NCBI GenBank assembly: GCA_037200685.1 | Contig: JBBCIG010000017.1 | Span: forward strand, 1 to 64,000 | Source of the DNA: JAJKIP01 sp037200685 | GTDB lineage: Bacteria; Bacteroidota; Bacteroidia; Chitinophagales; Chitinophagaceae | DNA: 64,000 bases | Direction: 5' to 3' | Part shown: positions 39,391-47,865 of the stretch, piece after piece | How positions within the stretch are numbered: position 1 is the stretch's first letter | Layout of the letters: the number at the start of each line of letters is the position of its first letter | The notes under the pieces: generated by a model | What the model saw: only the letters and a program-made list of their open reading frames with translations | What the model was told of the DNA's origin: nothing | Databases searched by the model: none | Made by a program: the position numbers and the translations under genes

Positions 39391-41997
39391 ATGAGTTGCC
39401 TGAAAAATAAATACTTTCTATTTTTTCTTTCCGTTTTTGTCTACCTTAACTTGTTTCCGACTAATACCGCAGCGCAATCATACGGTCTGGTTGTATCCAG
39501 TCATGAAGCAGTAGCAGAAAACAGAACTTGCCTGGACCTTACCAGTTCCGGACCTATTTGCTTCGACAAAAACCTTGATCTTGATTTCGACCTGGGATTT
39601 ATCCCTAACCAATCCATTTACTTTGGATACGTTTTCAGAATGGTAAATGATAAAAATCAGAATATTGATTTTATATATAACCAAAGAGAAAACAAATTCC
39701 AGATCATATTCGGTGAAAGTTTTACTGATATCAATTTTTCTCCCGACAGCACCTATATACAAAACAACTGGATACATCTAAAATTCTCTATAGACGAATC
39801 CAACAGGATTTCCTGCTTTTATGAAAACAAAAAATGGCAAAGCAAACCGCTGCCACTCCAAAGCAAATGCATCAAACTGATTTTTGGGGTTGTCAATGAT
39901 GGTGATTTTATCTCCCGCGATACACCTCCTATGAAATTACGCAACATCCGTTTGCAACTAAATGGACAACAAAAATATTTCTGGCCACTCAATGAGTCTT
40001 CCGGCAATACGGCTACAGACAGCATTCAACATAAAATCGCAAAAGTCAGTAATGCTAACTGGATCAGCCCCAGACATGCTAACTGGACTTTTGTCAGTAA
40101 GACAATTATAAACGGGGACCCAAGTGTGGCGTTCAACCAGGAAAAAGAACAGCTATATATTATCTCCAGCGATTCACTTTATACAATGTCAGCACGTGAT
40201 AGCAGGTTGACATCCGTGCCCCTGTCACAACAACATACAAATCTTTTTTCAGGCAACCAGTCTGTTGTCAATCCTTTTACAGGAGCGTTGTACAATTTTT
40301 ATGTTGATCAGAAAGCAGTGCTTGAGTATAATTTCACCACCCGCAGTTGGGATAATGATTTCCGTCGCACGGGGGTAACGGAATACTGGCATGCGAATAA
40401 ATTCTTTACCAAAAACAACCAGTTATATATTATTGGTGGCTATGGACAGCTCCGCTATAAGAACACTGTTTTTAAATATGATTTAATTACAAAAACATGG
40501 GACACCCTACAGCCGCAGGGAGAGTTTTTTTTTCCCCGCTACCTGGCAGGACTCGGGGCGACTTCTTCCGGTGATTCCGCATATATCATTGGTGGATTCG
40601 GCAGCCGCGAAGGAAGCCAGATGTTAAGCCCGAAATATCTTTACGATCTCCTTTTGTTTGATGTACGAAAAAACAGTTTCAAAAAAATATATTCTCTTGA
40701 AAAACCGGAAAAAGGTTTTGTTTTTGTTAACTCACTTATTATAGATAAAGAAAATAAAAACTATTACGGTCTCATATTTCCCAATGACCGCTTTAATTCC
40801 AAACTACAGCTCATCAAAGGATCTTTGGAAAAACCGTCTTATCAATTAATGGGACAGGAACTGCCTTACTCATTCCTGGACATTAAATCTTATGCTGATT
40901 TATTTTATTGCCGCAGGAATCAACTCCTTTACGCAGTCACTCTTTATACTTCCGATCAAAACACAACGGAAGTAGCGATATACAGCATCAACTTCCCGCC
41001 GAATGAATTCATCCCTGCTATAAAAACGCCGGAACCTGTAGTAAAAAACAGTAATAAAGGACTGTATATTATAGCCGGGATACTGTTAGCACTTATCGCG
41101 GCTTATTTCTTTTTCAGGAAAAGAAACAAGCTATCCAAACAAGACGCCCTTCTTCCTGTTAATCCCGGTAAAACCACGGAACTTGTTGTACCTGCAACGA
41201 CGATTTTGCAAACACAGGAAAATAAAGCGACGGCCATCAATGAAGCAAAAGAAGAAATCGCCCCTGGTAAAAGTAAATTGATACTTTTTGGCTCTTTTGA
41301 AGTGATCACTGCTGACGGAACAAACATAAGCAAGCAGTTCACCCCGTTGTTAAAAGAAATGTTCCTGCTGATTTTAATTGATTCACTACGCCACAACAAA
41401 GGGGTTTCTTCAGAAAAACTGAATGAAACATTATGGCATGACAAGGACCCTAAAGATGCGAAAAATAACAGGTCTGTAAACCTTGTCAAGCTGAAAAACA
41501 TCCTGGATAAATTGGGCGACTGCAGCATCAACAGGGAAACCGGTTCATGGAAATTTGAGTACAATAGCGAACAAGTTTATATCGATTTTGCAGAATACCT
41601 GAAAGTATTCGCAGAAGGCAACAAGAAAGAAACTCATTCAAATCAAAATGCCGATAAGCTTTTATCGATCGTGAAAAATGGCGCATTTCTTCAGCAAACC
41701 CATTACAACTGGCTGGATACTTTCAATGCTGAAATATCAAACTTTATCATTGAATACCTCGTTAAATACAGTGAATCATTAAACCAGCAGGCTGATGCAG
41801 AAAAACTGAATGATATCGCCAATGCGATATTTTCTTTTGATGAGCTCAATGAATATGCACTACGGTTAAAATGTAAAACCTTAATCAACCTCGGCCGGCA
41901 TACGTTAGCCAAGTCCACTTTCGATAAATTCACCGCGAAGTACAAAGAGATATATGGTGAAGATTTTGATAAGAGTTACCAGTTATTTATTGAATAG
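39391..41997 (+). CDS. membrane-spanning SARP-like regulator with LamG and Kelch exterior
   Basis: 868 residues, the only plus-strand gene in the 5.7-49 kb sugar region. Order: signal sequence (1-29), LamG/concanavalin-like domain (about 30-205, ends FWPLNESSG), Kelch-type propeller (about 235-545; repeats such as LYIIGGYGQLRY and AYIIGGFGSR), one transmembrane helix at about 557-575, then a cytoplasmic winged helix (about 629-735, starts KLILFGSFEVITADG) and a TPR-like BTAD region to the end. This is the DNA-binding/BTAD pair of SARP regulators. The outside part may sense a glycan and act straight through the membrane, without a phosphorelay. Target sites are probably the 11-bp repeats (inference). 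Confidence 0.82.
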   Translation: MSCLKNKYFLFFLSVFVYLNLFPTNTAAQSYGLVVSSHEAVAENRTCLDLTSSGPICFDKNLDLDFDLGFIPNQSIYFGYVFRMVNDKNQNIDFIYNQRENKFQIIFGESFTDINFSPDSTYIQNNWIHLKFSIDESNRISCFYENKKWQSKPLPLQSKCIKLIFGVVNDGDFISRDTPPMKLRNIRLQLNGQQKYFWPLNESSGNTATDSIQHKIAKVSNANWISPRHANWTFVSKTIINGDPSVAFNQEKEQLYIISSDSLYTMSARDSRLTSVPLSQQHTNLFSGNQSVVNPFTGALYNFYVDQKAVLEYNFTTRSWDNDFRRTGVTEYWHANKFFTKNNQLYIIGGYGQLRYKNTVFKYDLITKTWDTLQPQGEFFFPRYLAGLGATSSGDSAYIIGGFGSREGSQMLSPKYLYDLLLFDVRKNSFKKIYSLEKPEKGFVFVNSLIIDKENKNYYGLIFPNDRFNSKLQLIKGSLEKPSYQLMGQELPYSFLDIKSYADLFYCRRNQLLYAVTLYTSDQNTTEVAIYSINFPPNEFIPAIKTPEPVVKNSNKGLYIIAGILLALIAAYFFFRKRNKLSKQDALLPVNPGKTTELVVPATTILQTQENKATAINEAKEEIAPGKSKLILFGSFEVITADGTNISKQFTPLLKEMFLLILIDSLRHNKGVSSEKLNETLWHDKDPKDAKNNRSVNLVKLKNILDKLGDCSINRETGSWKFEYNSEQVYIDFAEYLKVFAEGNKKETHSNQNADKLLSIVKNGAFLQQTHYNWLDTFNAEISNFIIEYLVKYSESLNQQADAEKLNDIANAIFSFDELNEYALRLKCKTLINLGRHTLAKSTFDKFTAKYKEIYGEDFDKSYQLFIE

Positions 41998-42016
41998 TAC
42001 GTTTTACTTTAAATAA

Positions 42017-42042
42017 AAAAGCCAACTTTTTAGTTGGCTTTT
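42017..42042. terminator. bidirectional terminator between convergent genes
   Basis: AAAAGCCAAC (42017-42026) pairs with GTTGGCTTTT (42033-42042) around a TTTTTA loop. The A and T flanks let it work on both strands, ending the regulator gene and the operon that stops at 42072. Confidence 0.85.
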
Positions 42043-42071
42043 CGACTTGCATACAAACGATAAACTACTAC

Positions 42072-43193
42072 CTATTTTCCTGCTTCAGCTTCTACCCTGT
42101 CCCTTAATGCTTTTACATAACCGACGGTAAAGCCCCAACCATGTCCTCCTGTCATATTGGGCACATGATCCGGGAACAAAACACCATCAAAATTTACTTT
42201 CTTTAATGCCTTCATGATTTTATACATGTCTGTATAGCCATCATCCACAAATGTTTCCACAAAATGCGGGATAGGCGCACTTACATTCCGGAAATGAACT
42301 TTAAAGATCTTTTTCTGCTTTCCAAAATATTCAATCATTCCTACTGAATCTTTTCCTACCGTATCGCCTCCTTCCATCCACGATCCAACACAAAGGCACA
42401 ACCCGACATTAGGACTATTCGCAATGTCCAAGGCTTTTTTATATCCATTAAAATGACTGAACAATCTTGGTACACCGGCCAGTTTAGGAATCGGTGGATC
42501 ATCCGGATGAATTCCTATTCGAACATTATTCTCTTCCGCTACAGGCACCACCTGCCTTATAAAATATTTCCAGTTTTCCCATAGTTCTTCTTCTGTGTAC
42601 TCCCGCCCGTGCGATAAAGGACCATTATAGCGTTTGCTATTCCATCGTCCCCAGTTTTCTCCGTTCTGGTTAAACGCCCTTGCTTTTGCTCCGCCACGGG
42701 TTGTTTCGCTTGGAGAATCCCATATTCCATTTCCCATGTGCGCATAGGTTGTATAAGTAATACCTGCGGCTCCCAGATTGCGTAAATGCTTTTTATACTC
42801 TTCAATCTTTTCATCCCTGCCCGGCAGGTTGAGTACAATCTTGTCCTGGTTGTGCACGGAACCATTGCCCATTCCATAAACACTTATTCCCTCGTCGGCA
42901 AAATGTTTTTTAGTACCGATATAATACTCCGGTGTATCATTGGGAGGATCTATCCACACCGTTACATCTTCCAGCCCCATCTGTTTATAGAAGTCGGTGA
43001 TATCTTTTGGCGCACGGGCATTGGGCTGCATGACAATGCGAATGGTTGATTTTTTGGATGGCTCCCGCAATGCAGATTCTACTCTTTCTTTTGTTTCCGC
43101 ATCGAGGGCATGCGCCATTGCCGGCGCTACTCCACCAACAGACATCGCTGCCAGTGAAACCTTTTTTATAAAATCTCTTCTGTTATCATTCAT
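42072..43193 (-). CDS. exported mannonate dehydratase (UxuA-like)
   Basis: UxuA-type TIM barrel, 373 residues, expected to dehydrate D-mannonate to 2-keto-3-deoxy-D-gluconate with Mn2+. Metal-site motifs are GIHPDDPP, GLCLCVGS, KVHFRNV and DGVLFPDHVP, all as in UxuA. Unlike cytoplasmic UxuA it begins with NRRDFIKKVSLAAMSVGG, a Tat-like signal, so it should act in the periplasm. Last gene of a four-gene run (47674 down to 42072); only 12 bp separate it from the PQQ dehydrogenase. This one keeps the catalytic aspartate/histidine pair that its paralogue at 46487 changes. Confidence 0.85.
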   Translation of the reverse strand: MNDNRRDFIKKVSLAAMSVGGVAPAMAHALDAETKERVESALREPSKKSTIRIVMQPNARAPKDITDFYKQMGLEDVTVWIDPPNDTPEYYIGTKKHFADEGISVYGMGNGSVHNQDKIVLNLPGRDEKIEEYKKHLRNLGAAGITYTTYAHMGNGIWDSPSETTRGGAKARAFNQNGENWGRWNSKRYNGPLSHGREYTEEELWENWKYFIRQVVPVAEENNVRIGIHPDDPPIPKLAGVPRLFSHFNGYKKALDIANSPNVGLCLCVGSWMEGGDTVGKDSVGMIEYFGKQKKIFKVHFRNVSAPIPHFVETFVDDGYTDMYKIMKALKKVNFDGVLFPDHVPNMTGGHGWGFTVGYVKALRDRVEAEAGK

Positions 43194-43205
43194 AACTTTC
43201 TTATT

Positions 43206-45365
43206 TTATTTTTTATCAGGTAACGCAAATGCGAGGTAAGTGTCACCTCTTGTCATACCATATTTTCCCCCACCGGCGGCAATCGCTATATATTGCTTAC
43301 CGTCTTTCATATAAGTGATGGGGGTTGCAACAGCACCATAAGGCATCTTGTATTGCCAGACCACTTTGCCTGTTTTTGTATCAAAGGCCCTGAGGTTCTG
43401 ATCATAGGTGGCTGCGATAAACAATAATCCTCCAGCGGTAACAACAGGTCCGCCATGATTCTCGGTACCGGTAACAGGTATTCCTTTTTCAGTCAATGCA
43501 GGATATTCACCCAGCGGCACCTGCCACAAGTATTCACCTGTATTCATATCAACAGCATTTAATACACCCCATGGCGCCTTGATAGCAGGGTATCCTTCCT
43601 TATCACGAAACTGCTGCGTTCCATTGCTGAGAAACGGAGGCACATATCTCGCATTGCTGGATTCAGAAGTAACTATCGCCGCACTCGCAGGTTCGGTTTT
43701 CAATAAATAGTTTACGATCGATTCACGGTCTTCTTTTGAAATATGTTGAAAGGCTGGCATTCTTCCTCTTCCATTATCCAGCAATAAATGAATTTGGTCT
43801 TTTGGCATCCGGTCGCCAATACCTGCGAGTGCCGGCACGGTCAATGAACCATCTCCGGCCACAGCAGTTTGTCCATCACCATGACAAACAGAACAATTGG
43901 AATTATATAAAGCACTGCCCTTTGTCTGGTACTTGGGATTCTCTTTCATCACCTGCCACCACAGCATATTGTTGCCGTTTACATATAATATACCACCCGG
44001 ATCTGCAGCATTGCCACCATATTCAGCACCGCCACCAAAACCAAAATACAGGCTACCCTTTATAGTGGGAGGAGCATATTTACTCCCTGTAACACTATTC
44101 TTCCAGCGTTCCAATGTGTATGCTCTTGCTTCCGGCGTTCTGTCGGTAATAGTATTTTCATTCAACTCCTGCATCGTAAAAGGCTTTGGCTTTTCGGGTA
44201 CCGGTTGTGTACGCCAGGCCTGCTCCCCGGGAAGAGACGGTGATGTTGGAACAGGCATTTCATTTACAGGAAACAAAGGTTCTCCTGTATCACGATCAAA
44301 AAGAAAAATATAACCATCTTTTGTTGCCTGGGCAACAGCATCAACCATCTTTCCATTATGCATTACCGTCATCAACGTAGGCGGCGAAGGAAGGTCTTTG
44401 TCCCAAAGATCATGATGTACAACCTGGTAATGCCATTTTCTTTTTCCGGTCAATGCATCAAGCGCTATTACACAATTCGCAAATAAATTCTGGCCGATGC
44501 GGGCGCCTCCGTAAAAATCAACCGACGAAGAACCGGTAGAAGCATAGACAACACCTCTTTTATCATCCACGACCATTCCCGTCCAGGCATTAGCTCCACC
44601 GAGTTTACGGTAAGCATCCGGTGACCATGTTTCATAACCATACTCTCCCGGCAAAGGAAATGTATGAAATACCCACACGAGTTTTCCTGTTTTTGCATTA
44701 AAAGCCTGGATATAACCGGGGGGTGCATCAGGACCTTCTGACATACTTGATCCTACAATGAACAGATCTTTATAAACAGAACCGGGAGAAGTATTGCGAT
44801 AAAATAATCCGTGCGGATCATAACCCAATACATTTTTATCTAACCCTGCATACAGATCAGCTTCGCCATCTTCACCAAATGATTTGATTTGCTCACCTGT
44901 TAAAGCATTGACTGCAAAAATACTTGTGCCGGCTGAGTAGATGATGCGTTTATCACCTTCTTCTTCCCAATAGGTCACGCCTCTTATTGCATGGTTTTGT
45001 AATCTTTTTTTACTGGCGGTTTTGGGGTCGAACTTCCACAGCTCTTTTCCGGTTGCAGGATCCAACGCAAAGAGTTTCATGGTAGCCGTTACACCATAGA
45101 AGATTCCATTAACAACAATGGGCTGTGTCTGCATCTCACCACTCTCTCCTGTTTTGTAGGTCCATGCCAATTCCAGGTTTTTTACATTCTGCAGGTTCAC
45201 CTGCTTCAAATCAGAGTACCTGTCTCCTGCCTGGTTCCCTCCATAAAAAGCCCAATCCTGGTTCTTGATCTTCGCAGCTTTGTTCATGAATATCGAACAT
45301 CCGACTATCAACATAGCCAGTACGGGCAGGATTCTTATTATCAACTTCATTCTATTTCTTCTCAT
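43206..45365 (-). CDS. PQQ-dependent sugar dehydrogenase with inserted cytochrome c (copy 3)
   Basis: 719-residue quinoprotein. Signal with lipobox (MLIVGCS); an ATG at 45350 is an alternative start. GDH-like propeller with YQVVHHDLWDKD, and a cytochrome c inserted late in the chain with C491-SV-C494-H495, after which the propeller resumes (APWGVLNAVDMNTGEYLWQVPLGEYP) and closes with YIAIAAGGGKYG. Oxidises an aldose to a lactone outside the cytoplasm, with electrons passing through its own heme. Flanked at 12 bp on both sides by the mutarotase-like gene and a mannonate dehydratase, so mannose or a mannoside is the best guess for substrate. Confidence 0.9.
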   Translation of the reverse strand: MRRNRMKLIIRILPVLAMLIVGCSIFMNKAAKIKNQDWAFYGGNQAGDRYSDLKQVNLQNVKNLELAWTYKTGESGEMQTQPIVVNGIFYGVTATMKLFALDPATGKELWKFDPKTASKKRLQNHAIRGVTYWEEEGDKRIIYSAGTSIFAVNALTGEQIKSFGEDGEADLYAGLDKNVLGYDPHGLFYRNTSPGSVYKDLFIVGSSMSEGPDAPPGYIQAFNAKTGKLVWVFHTFPLPGEYGYETWSPDAYRKLGGANAWTGMVVDDKRGVVYASTGSSSVDFYGGARIGQNLFANCVIALDALTGKRKWHYQVVHHDLWDKDLPSPPTLMTVMHNGKMVDAVAQATKDGYIFLFDRDTGEPLFPVNEMPVPTSPSLPGEQAWRTQPVPEKPKPFTMQELNENTITDRTPEARAYTLERWKNSVTGSKYAPPTIKGSLYFGFGGGAEYGGNAADPGGILYVNGNNMLWWQVMKENPKYQTKGSALYNSNCSVCHGDGQTAVAGDGSLTVPALAGIGDRMPKDQIHLLLDNGRGRMPAFQHISKEDRESIVNYLLKTEPASAAIVTSESSNARYVPPFLSNGTQQFRDKEGYPAIKAPWGVLNAVDMNTGEYLWQVPLGEYPALTEKGIPVTGTENHGGPVVTAGGLLFIAATYDQNLRAFDTKTGKVVWQYKMPYGAVATPITYMKDGKQYIAIAAGGGKYGMTRGDTYLAFALPDKK

Positions 45366-45377
45366 TTAATAAATAAT

Positions 45378-46376
45378 TCAATTCTTATTTTGCGAAGCAA
45401 AAAATTCGTAATTGTATTTCCATTTTATTTCTTTACCGGGAGCTACATCCAATTGGATATACGGTTCAGCACAAGCTGTAACGGGGTTGGCCCAATACAC
45501 CAATTTATCTAACACCTGGTCGCTGGTAATCTTTGCACCGGCGCCCGTCTTTGTATTTTCCGTAATAAACTGGTAATCTTCCGGCACTTTCCGGAACCCC
45601 TGCAACCCGCTGCTATATACCTGCTCTCCTTTACTTAAACTCCTGTTGTATAGAATCGATTTGCCTTTTACATCAGCGATCGTACCAAACCCTTTCAGGC
45701 TTCCGTTTCCGCGGTCTTCTGCTTTTACATCAAAAGCAAAAGTCATTTTCATATTCGGCCCCGTAGGTTCTTTATCAATAACAAAAAAATTATGATCATA
45801 CACAGTAGTGCTAATGGATTTGCTTCCTGTATTTTTCAGACTGTGTTGAATTACCATTAACGGTTTTCCTTTTACCAGTTCAATGGTTTTGGTGTATACA
45901 TAGGAATAACCTGAAGCATCTGTCAGTTCATGTATGAAGGTGATCCGGTCTTTCTTTTTTTTGATCGTCCACTTTCCAGGATTGGCAATCTCATAAGTAA
46001 ATGCATAACGGTAGCTCCGTTCTTCAATTTTCTTTAAACCTCCCACTCCAATCTTTACGAAAGTTTCACCGGGTTTTGCTTCGTTATAACCTAAAGGCCC
46101 GAACTCCTGCACCGGTCCCATGATCGCATCATTCAGTTTAGGACTATAAGTCGATTGATTCCATGTATCAAAATAAGTGTGACCGCTATATTCAAGAAGT
46201 GGTATCACGCCAGACCAGTCAAACCGTGTTGCCTGGTAATAACCCTTTTCATGATCAGGGAGAAATAATTTTGCTTTGATCAATCCATTTGAAATGGTTG
46301 CTTCTGGAAAATCTTCTGGCGGAGCGGCGCTTATAAATAAAGCAGCAACAAAAAATGATACTATAATCTTTTTCAT
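45378..46376 (-). CDS. galactose-mutarotase-fold protein, exported
   Basis: 332 residues from the ATG at 46376 (MKKIIVSFFVAALFISAAPP, a clear signal peptide); an ATG at 46394 adds six residues. The beta-sandwich fold is suggested by NGLIKAKLFLPDHEKGYYQATRFDWSGV, HTYFDTWNQ and PYIQLDVAPGKEIKWKYNYEF, as in aldose 1-epimerase-like proteins. A mutarotase would supply the anomer that the PQQ dehydrogenase accepts, and the two genes are 12 bp apart. Whether the catalytic His/Glu of classical mutarotases are present is not clear, so it may only bind sugar. Confidence 0.7.
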   Translation of the reverse strand: MKKIIVSFFVAALFISAAPPEDFPEATISNGLIKAKLFLPDHEKGYYQATRFDWSGVIPLLEYSGHTYFDTWNQSTYSPKLNDAIMGPVQEFGPLGYNEAKPGETFVKIGVGGLKKIEERSYRYAFTYEIANPGKWTIKKKKDRITFIHELTDASGYSYVYTKTIELVKGKPLMVIQHSLKNTGSKSISTTVYDHNFFVIDKEPTGPNMKMTFAFDVKAEDRGNGSLKGFGTIADVKGKSILYNRSLSKGEQVYSSGLQGFRKVPEDYQFITENTKTGAGAKITSDQVLDKLVYWANPVTACAEPYIQLDVAPGKEIKWKYNYEFFASQNKN

Positions 46377-46486
46377 AAATGGCTTGTTCGTCAAAAGAAA
46401 TTTATTCCGTAATCATTTACAATTCAACAATTCAAAATTGTTCTGCACCATGAAACGCTTGTATATAAATAGTTCTTCAAGATGTT

Positions 46487-47674
46487 TTACAATTTTCCTT
46501 CCTTCTGCAATGTCAAAACTGATTGCATAATGCCTCGTGCATGCGCCAGGTTAAATAAATAGCCCGCAAAATCACTTCCCACTTTTTTATCCAAATCATT
46601 TCCCCTTGGATGTTCTGCAAAAAGACCATAGCGGTATTTTCTTTTCACCAGTTCACGCATGACCCCAAACATGTTTACCGTACCCTGGTCAGGGAATACT
46701 TCTATATACCGGGTAGCAGCTTTTTCAACCAAACAATTCCTGAAATGAACATGATTAATACGATCTCTGTCAGCCAGGTATTTTAATACTTCCAATGGAT
46801 CTGCACCTACTTCATTCGACACGCCGCAATCGTATGTCATCCCATTCGACGGACTATCGACAATGCTTAAGAGACGTTTCCAATTTTCAAATGAATTCAT
46901 GATCTGCTGAGAGCCGCGGCTTAGCGGTGCAGGAGGATCATTAGGATGTAAGGCCATCCGCACTCCTGCCTTCTCGGCTACCGGGATGACAGCTTTTAAA
47001 AACACGGTGATATTATCCCAGAGTTGTTCTTTTGTATAAGCCCCCACATTAGCCTTTGCCTGTAATTCCTTAGGCGCTAATCCAATTTCTTCCGCACTTC
47101 TTGTATTGGGATAAGTCCAGTTATTTTCTGCAGGATTTTCCATCTTCCTGTCATAATCATACGCCAGGTATTGTGACCCGCCACGACCTGCTACATTATA
47201 ATAACCTTCTGTAAGACGATGCGCATAGAAATTATATTCAACGATGGGTAATCCTGCTTTCCCGGCGGCTATCAATGAGTCCTGCACTTTTTTAATCTGT
47301 TCATCTCTTCCCGGACGACCATAAATGATATCCGATATCGAGGGAAGCATCATATTGATAACCGAGAGCCCTTCCGCTTTAAAGCGATCAAGTGTTTCCC
47401 GGAGTTTTTCTTCCGTCCATGGTAATTGAGGCCCGCCCATTAATATATAATCCACTCCAAATTGTTTGACCAGGCGCATATTAGCTACCGGGGCATTGGC
47501 CGAACTGTTCAGAATTATTTTGGGAGTATCCGGCCCTTCGATCACAGGCCATACAGCAGGTTTGGGCTGCGTTGCCAAATCTGTGAAGTTATTTGATAAG
47601 GCGATTGTTGATAAAGGCAGGGCCGCAGTTAAAGCAGTAGTGTTCTTTAAGAAATTTCTCCTGTTATATGGCAT
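46487..47674 (-). CDS. exported UxuA-related TIM-barrel dehydratase (variant)
   Basis: 395 residues, distant paralogue of the gene at 42072. Tat-like start YNRRNFLKNTTALTAALPLS. Metal-site motifs are ALHPNDPP, MTYDCGVS and HVHFRNC, but the final PDHVP of UxuA is AEHPRGND, so the aspartate ligand is replaced by glutamate. This marks a separate subfamily, shared with the broken gene at 61902, perhaps for another aldonate or a different step. First gene of the run ending at 42072. A triple 11-bp repeat lies 68-94 bp upstream. Confidence 0.78.
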   Translation of the reverse strand: MPYNRRNFLKNTTALTAALPLSTIALSNNFTDLATQPKPAVWPVIEGPDTPKIILNSSANAPVANMRLVKQFGVDYILMGGPQLPWTEEKLRETLDRFKAEGLSVINMMLPSISDIIYGRPGRDEQIKKVQDSLIAAGKAGLPIVEYNFYAHRLTEGYYNVAGRGGSQYLAYDYDRKMENPAENNWTYPNTRSAEEIGLAPKELQAKANVGAYTKEQLWDNITVFLKAVIPVAEKAGVRMALHPNDPPAPLSRGSQQIMNSFENWKRLLSIVDSPSNGMTYDCGVSNEVGADPLEVLKYLADRDRINHVHFRNCLVEKAATRYIEVFPDQGTVNMFGVMRELVKRKYRYGLFAEHPRGNDLDKKVGSDFAGYLFNLAHARGIMQSVLTLQKEGKL

Positions 47675-47741
47675 AGCACCGTAATAATTTCAGCTGAATG
47701 CAATAGTCTCATTCTCAATAACTGAAAATTAACCGGAACAG

Positions 47742-47768
47742 GATAATTATTGATTAATTATCCATTAA
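47742..47768 (-). promoter_or_regulatory. candidate operator: triple 11-bp direct repeat
   Basis: Read on the minus strand: TTAAT (47768-47764), TTAAT (47757-47753), TTATC (47746-47742), exact 11-bp spacing, then CTGT. It shares TAATTATCCTGT-like sequence with the lactonase site at 49088-49114. Confidence 0.5.
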
Positions 47769-47865
47769 TCCCGAAAGTAATTAGAGGAAATTCTTTGTAT
47801 GCGGATATTAATTGATGGAAAGCCAGATTTTATCAAAAACAGGAAACAATTTACAATATAAAAAC

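Noticed and set aside
41103..41564. Antisense frame of 153 codons opposite the regulator
   Set aside because: Opposite the conserved winged-helix region, with no independent support.
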